This document shows positions 62,199 to 64,000 of a DNA stretch of 64,000 nt, piece after piece; position 1 is the first letter of the stretch, and each line of letters opens with the position of its first letter. Under the pieces are notes generated by a model, which had not been told where the DNA came from, made no database searches, and saw nothing but the letters and a program-made list of their open reading frames with translations. The position numbers and the translations under genes were made by a program. Origin of the DNA: Streptomyces sp. AW19M42 (GTDB lineage: Bacteria > Actinomycetota > Actinomycetes > Streptomycetales > Streptomycetaceae); NCBI GenBank assembly GCA_000470535.1, contig CBRG010000086.1, positions 1-64,000 of the forward strand, given 5' to 3'.

Positions 62199-63728
62199 TC
62201 AGATGATGCCTTCCTCGATCTCCGCCTGCTCACGGGCGTTGCCGTACGCCGACGGCGTGCTGTACGAACGCCGCGCGATGAACCACCACACGGTGGCCAG
62301 TACCAGCACGGCGACCAGCGCGATCGAGGCGTAGTTCATCGAGTCGATCGTCACCGGGGACGACTGCGGCAGCAGGAACAGCACGGTGACGATCGAGACC
62401 CACACCACGGCGATCCAGCCGACCGGCTTCGACCAGCGGCCCAGGTGCCACGGCCCGCGCTCGAAGCGGTCACCTGCGCGCAGCTTCAGGAAGATCGGGA
62501 TCGCGTAGGCGGGCGTGATGCCGATGACGTTGATCGCGGTCACCGCGCCGTACGCGGTCGCGGAGTACAGCGACGGAACGGCGAGCAGCCCGGCGACGAC
62601 GACCGACAGCCACACCGCGTTCACCGGCGTCTGGGTGCGGGCGCTCACCTTGCGCCACAGCGCGGAGCCGGGCAGCGCGTTGTCCCGGCTGAAGGCGAAC
62701 ACCATCCGGCTGGCGGCGGCGACCTCGGCGTTGCCGCAGAACAGCTGCGCCGCGATCACGATCAGCAGCATGGCCGTGGCGCCCGAGGTGCCCAGCGCGT
62801 CGATCAGGATCTGGGCGGGCGGCACTCCGGTGGCGCTGTCCTGGGTGCCCGCGTAGTCCTGGATCGCGAACGTCAGCCCGGCCAGTAGGACGAAGCCGGC
62901 CACCCAGGAGACCCAGATCGAACGGACGATGCCGCGGGCCGCGGAGACCGAGGCGTTCGAGGTCTCCTCCGACAGGTGGGCGGAGGCGTCATAGCCGCAG
63001 AAGGTGTACTGGGCCAGCAGCAGGCCGATCGCCGCCACGTAGAGCGGGTTCTCCCAGCCGGTGTCATTGACGAACTCGGTGAAGACGAAAGACGGCGACT
63101 GGTGGTGCGAGGGCACGATGGCCAGCACCGAGACGATCACCGCGACGCCGGCCAGGTGCCACCAGACGCTGATCGAGTTGAGCACGCTGACGAGCCGCAC
63201 CCCGAAGAGGTTCAGCACGGCGTGCAGCAGCAGGATGCAGAGGAAGATGGCCATCGTCTTGCCCGGCGTGGGGGTGAATCCCCACTGCAGGTTCATCAGG
63301 GCACCGGTGAACAGCGCGGCGCCGTAGTCGATGCCGGCGATCGCGCCGAGCAGCCCGAGCAGATTCAGCCAGCCCGTGTACCAGCCCCACTTGCGGCCGC
63401 CGAGCCGGTCCGCCATGTAGTACAGCGCCCCGGAGGTCGGGTACGCGCTGGTGACCTCGGCGAGCGCCATGCCCACGCAGAGTACGAACAGGCCGACGCC
63501 CGCCCAACCCCACAGCATCACCGCGGGCCCGCCCGTCGACATGCCGAAGCCGTACAGGGTCATGCAGCCGGACAGGATCGAGATGACGGAGAAGCTGATG
63601 GCGAAGTTGCCGAAGCCGCCCATCCGGCGTGCGAGCACCGGCTGGTAGCCCAGCTCACGCAGCCGCTGCTCCTCGTCCTTCGGTGCGTTGGCCTCGGAAC
63701 CCGTGTGGGGCGAGGTGGATATGGACAT
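62199..63728 (-). CDS. APC family amino-acid permease
   Basis: This 509-residue transporter of the amino acid-polyamine-organocation superfamily has about 12 membrane helices. Landmarks are ELGYQPVLARRMGGFGNFAISFSVISILSG near the start, the ALAEVTSAYPTSGALYYMADRLGG region and CGYDASAHLSEETSNAS. The pattern matches the GABA/choline-type branch. ATG at 63728. A cut gene ends 83 bp upstream on the same strand and may be its operon partner. Confidence 0.92.
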   Translation of the reverse strand: MSISTSPHTGSEANAPKDEEQRLRELGYQPVLARRMGGFGNFAISFSVISILSGCMTLYGFGMSTGGPAVMLWGWAGVGLFVLCVGMALAEVTSAYPTSGALYYMADRLGGRKWGWYTGWLNLLGLLGAIAGIDYGAALFTGALMNLQWGFTPTPGKTMAIFLCILLLHAVLNLFGVRLVSVLNSISVWWHLAGVAVIVSVLAIVPSHHQSPSFVFTEFVNDTGWENPLYVAAIGLLLAQYTFCGYDASAHLSEETSNASVSAARGIVRSIWVSWVAGFVLLAGLTFAIQDYAGTQDSATGVPPAQILIDALGTSGATAMLLIVIAAQLFCGNAEVAAASRMVFAFSRDNALPGSALWRKVSARTQTPVNAVWLSVVVAGLLAVPSLYSATAYGAVTAINVIGITPAYAIPIFLKLRAGDRFERGPWHLGRWSKPVGWIAVVWVSIVTVLFLLPQSSPVTIDSMNYASIALVAVLVLATVWWFIARRSYSTPSAYGNAREQAEIEEGII

Positions 63729-63811
63729 GAGGGGGGCCTCCGTGAGCGGTGATGGTGCGGGGGACAGTGAGGGACGGCGCGGGTGCGGGGGAGGGCGGTG
63801 CGGGTGCCTGC

Positions 63812-64000
63812 TCAGCCGTGCGGTCCCCTGCCGGGGTCGCGGGCCGCGGCCAGGGCACGGCTGCGGGCGCGCAGGAACACTTCCTCCGCGTCGCCGGGGT
63901 CCTTGGGACCGCGGGTGCGGTACGCCCAGGGAACTGAGGTGAAATAGGGACCGAGCTCTCTGAACACCGGCGCCGCGTCGGCGAACTTGAGCGCCCCCCA
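63812..64000 (-). CDS. Unidentified gene, 5' end cut by window edge
   Basis: The last 62 codons of a minus-strand gene are present. The readable end is WGALKFADAAPVFRELGPYF followed by VPWAYRTRGPKD and EEVFLRARSRALAAARD, stop at 63812-63814. Codon use is typical of the window. I do not recognise the family. Being upstream of the amino-acid permease on the same strand, it might encode the enzyme that uses the imported compound. Confidence 0.7.
   Translation of the reverse strand, partial: WGALKFADAAPVFRELGPYFTSVPWAYRTRGPKDPGDAEEVFLRARSRALAAARDPGRGPHG

Overview
The window reads as chromosomal DNA of a high-GC actinomycete, almost certainly a Streptomyces. Genes have strongly GC-ending codons and many GTG starts, translationally coupled GTGA/ATGA overlaps are common, and the gene content is typical of the genus: the end of a conservon (CvnD-type GTPase), two large AfsR/SARP regulators, Tat-exported enzymes, a DUF5133 protein, an ECF42 sigma factor with its DGPF partner, and sugar ABC transporters without their own ATPase. 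No prophage, transposase or CRISPR array was seen.

Left part (1-17019). After the conservon tail comes a large polymer-utilisation locus. The minus strand carries an M60-like metallopeptidase, a PL8 polysaccharide lyase and a DUF2264 protein, and separately a D-2-hydroxyacid dehydrogenase followed by a LacI-type regulator. The plus strand carries two LplB/YtcP-type permeases, a lipoprotein binding protein, an M1 peptidase and a beta-helix/discoidin protein. A shared 10-bp sequence (AACCGCTTAC) lies in front of both the secreted-enzyme operon and the transporter operon and is the likely LacI-type operator.

Middle part (17043-40442). A TetR/epimerase divergent pair has two copies of a GTTA-N7-TAAC operator. 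It is followed by a 160-bp terminal-inverted-repeat element, a split transketolase, and tRNA-Pro(GGG). A 17-bp copy of the 3' end of that tRNA, with a related hairpin after it, recurs 4.4 kb downstream and brackets an AfsR-like regulator and an M23 peptidase, which suggests an old integration. Then follow a DEAD-box helicase, DGPF/ECF42, GntR, an F420-type oxidoreductase, a long-form GAPDH, an I36-type secreted inhibitor, a second AfsR-like regulator, dhaK-dhaL with a HAD phosphatase, and a DUF5133 gene.

Right-middle part (40834-53587). A flavin monooxygenase is divergent from a repressor that closely resembles classical TetR, including tetracycline/Mg contact residues. Two tetO-like operators lie between them. 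An EF-G paralogue, possibly with a 38-codon leader ORF, follows. Next are a DUF2510 membrane protein, a methyltransferase, a DUF4440 protein, an S66 peptidase, a broken SRPBCC gene, and a FadR-type regulator with lutABC for lactate use.

Right part (53639-64000). A second sugar-utilisation locus repeats the DUF2264 plus D-2-hydroxyacid dehydrogenase pair with a different (MalF/MalG-type) ABC transporter and a DeoR/LacI hybrid regulator. The recurrence of this enzyme pair with two unrelated transporter types is the strongest hint of an undescribed catabolic step. The window ends with a TauE/SafE permease, an amino-acid permease and an unidentified gene cut by the edge.
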